A DNA stretch of 64,000 nt from Blautia wexlerae. GTDB lineage: Bacteria; Bacillota; Clostridia; Lachnospirales; Lachnospiraceae. Below are positions 63,924 to 64,000 of the stretch, one piece after another. Numbering within the stretch: position 1 is the stretch's first letter; each line of letters begins with the position of its first letter. Position numbers and translations under genes: made by a program. The stretch covers positions 1 to 64,000 of the forward strand of contig NZ_JAAIMY010000016.1 in NCBI RefSeq assembly GCF_013300825.1. Direction: 5' to 3'. The notes under the pieces were generated by a model that searched no databases, had not been told where the DNA came from, and was given only the letters and a program-made list of their open reading frames with translations.

Positions 63924-64000
63924 CTTCTTCTCTCCTACATAAATCAGTTCAAATGTCAGTGCAATTTTTATTTTTGGTACACTAATTTGTCATTTGTTCA

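Overview
The window looks like a stretch of chromosome from a gut-type, spore-forming anaerobe of the Clostridia, most likely Lachnospiraceae. This is inferred from sigG, a YlmC/YmxH-type gene, tmRNA, an aldo/keto reductase with two [4Fe-4S] motifs, and a citrate synthase/glutamate dehydrogenase pair. It divides into an integrated conjugative element (about 0.2-32.7 kb) and host chromosome (about 32.9 kb to the end). No integrase, attachment site or replication initiator is visible, so the element probably continues to the left of base 1.

The element runs almost entirely on the minus strand. In transcription order it starts with a ParM/ParR-like pair (29.7-28.5 kb) and a double ribbon-helix-helix protein. 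A terminator-like attenuator then precedes a C5 DNA methyltransferase. Next come an amidoligase, a 2109-residue thioester/Cna-B surface adhesin, a gamma-glutamylcyclotransferase-like protein and a class B sortase, then a plasmid-type S-adenosylmethionine synthetase, a DUF3991/TOPRIM protein and a second DNA methyltransferase. After several small ICE proteins and a probable oriT come MobC, a relaxase, PcfB and an ArdC-like protein. The transfer apparatus closes the element: VirD4, a VirB2/Maff2-like pilin, VirB6, PrgI, VirB4 and a lysozyme/CHAP wall hydrolase. At the right edge lie an AT-rich HEPN/Toprim-type putative defence gene, an unknown gene with a divergent XRE regulator, and one more unknown gene.

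Two sets of repeated non-coding signals tie the element together. An 18-base motif (GTGCArAAwrTGAGACAA) occurs once beside the XRE regulator, where its core also appears inverted across a good promoter, and twice in the leader of metK. A second element, TAGCTTTC-N12/13-GGTATRTT, lies 30-50 bases upstream of three separate genes and looks like an element-specific promoter.

The chromosome begins with a decayed LysR-flavodoxin-carboxymuconolactone decarboxylase locus, then cyclic-di-GMP genes, a secreted purple-acid-phosphatase-like protein coupled to a YibE/F membrane protein, a kinase, an acetyltransferase and a two-component system. tmRNA follows with its promoter and terminator. Next are housekeeping genes (aldo/keto reductase, efp, aroK, yqeG, citrate synthase, gdhA, nrdR, ylmC, sigG). 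The window ends in a teichoic-acid/capsule cluster: a GT4-TagF fusion, two TagB/F-like transferases, tagD, a Stealth phosphotransferase and a GT4 enzyme.
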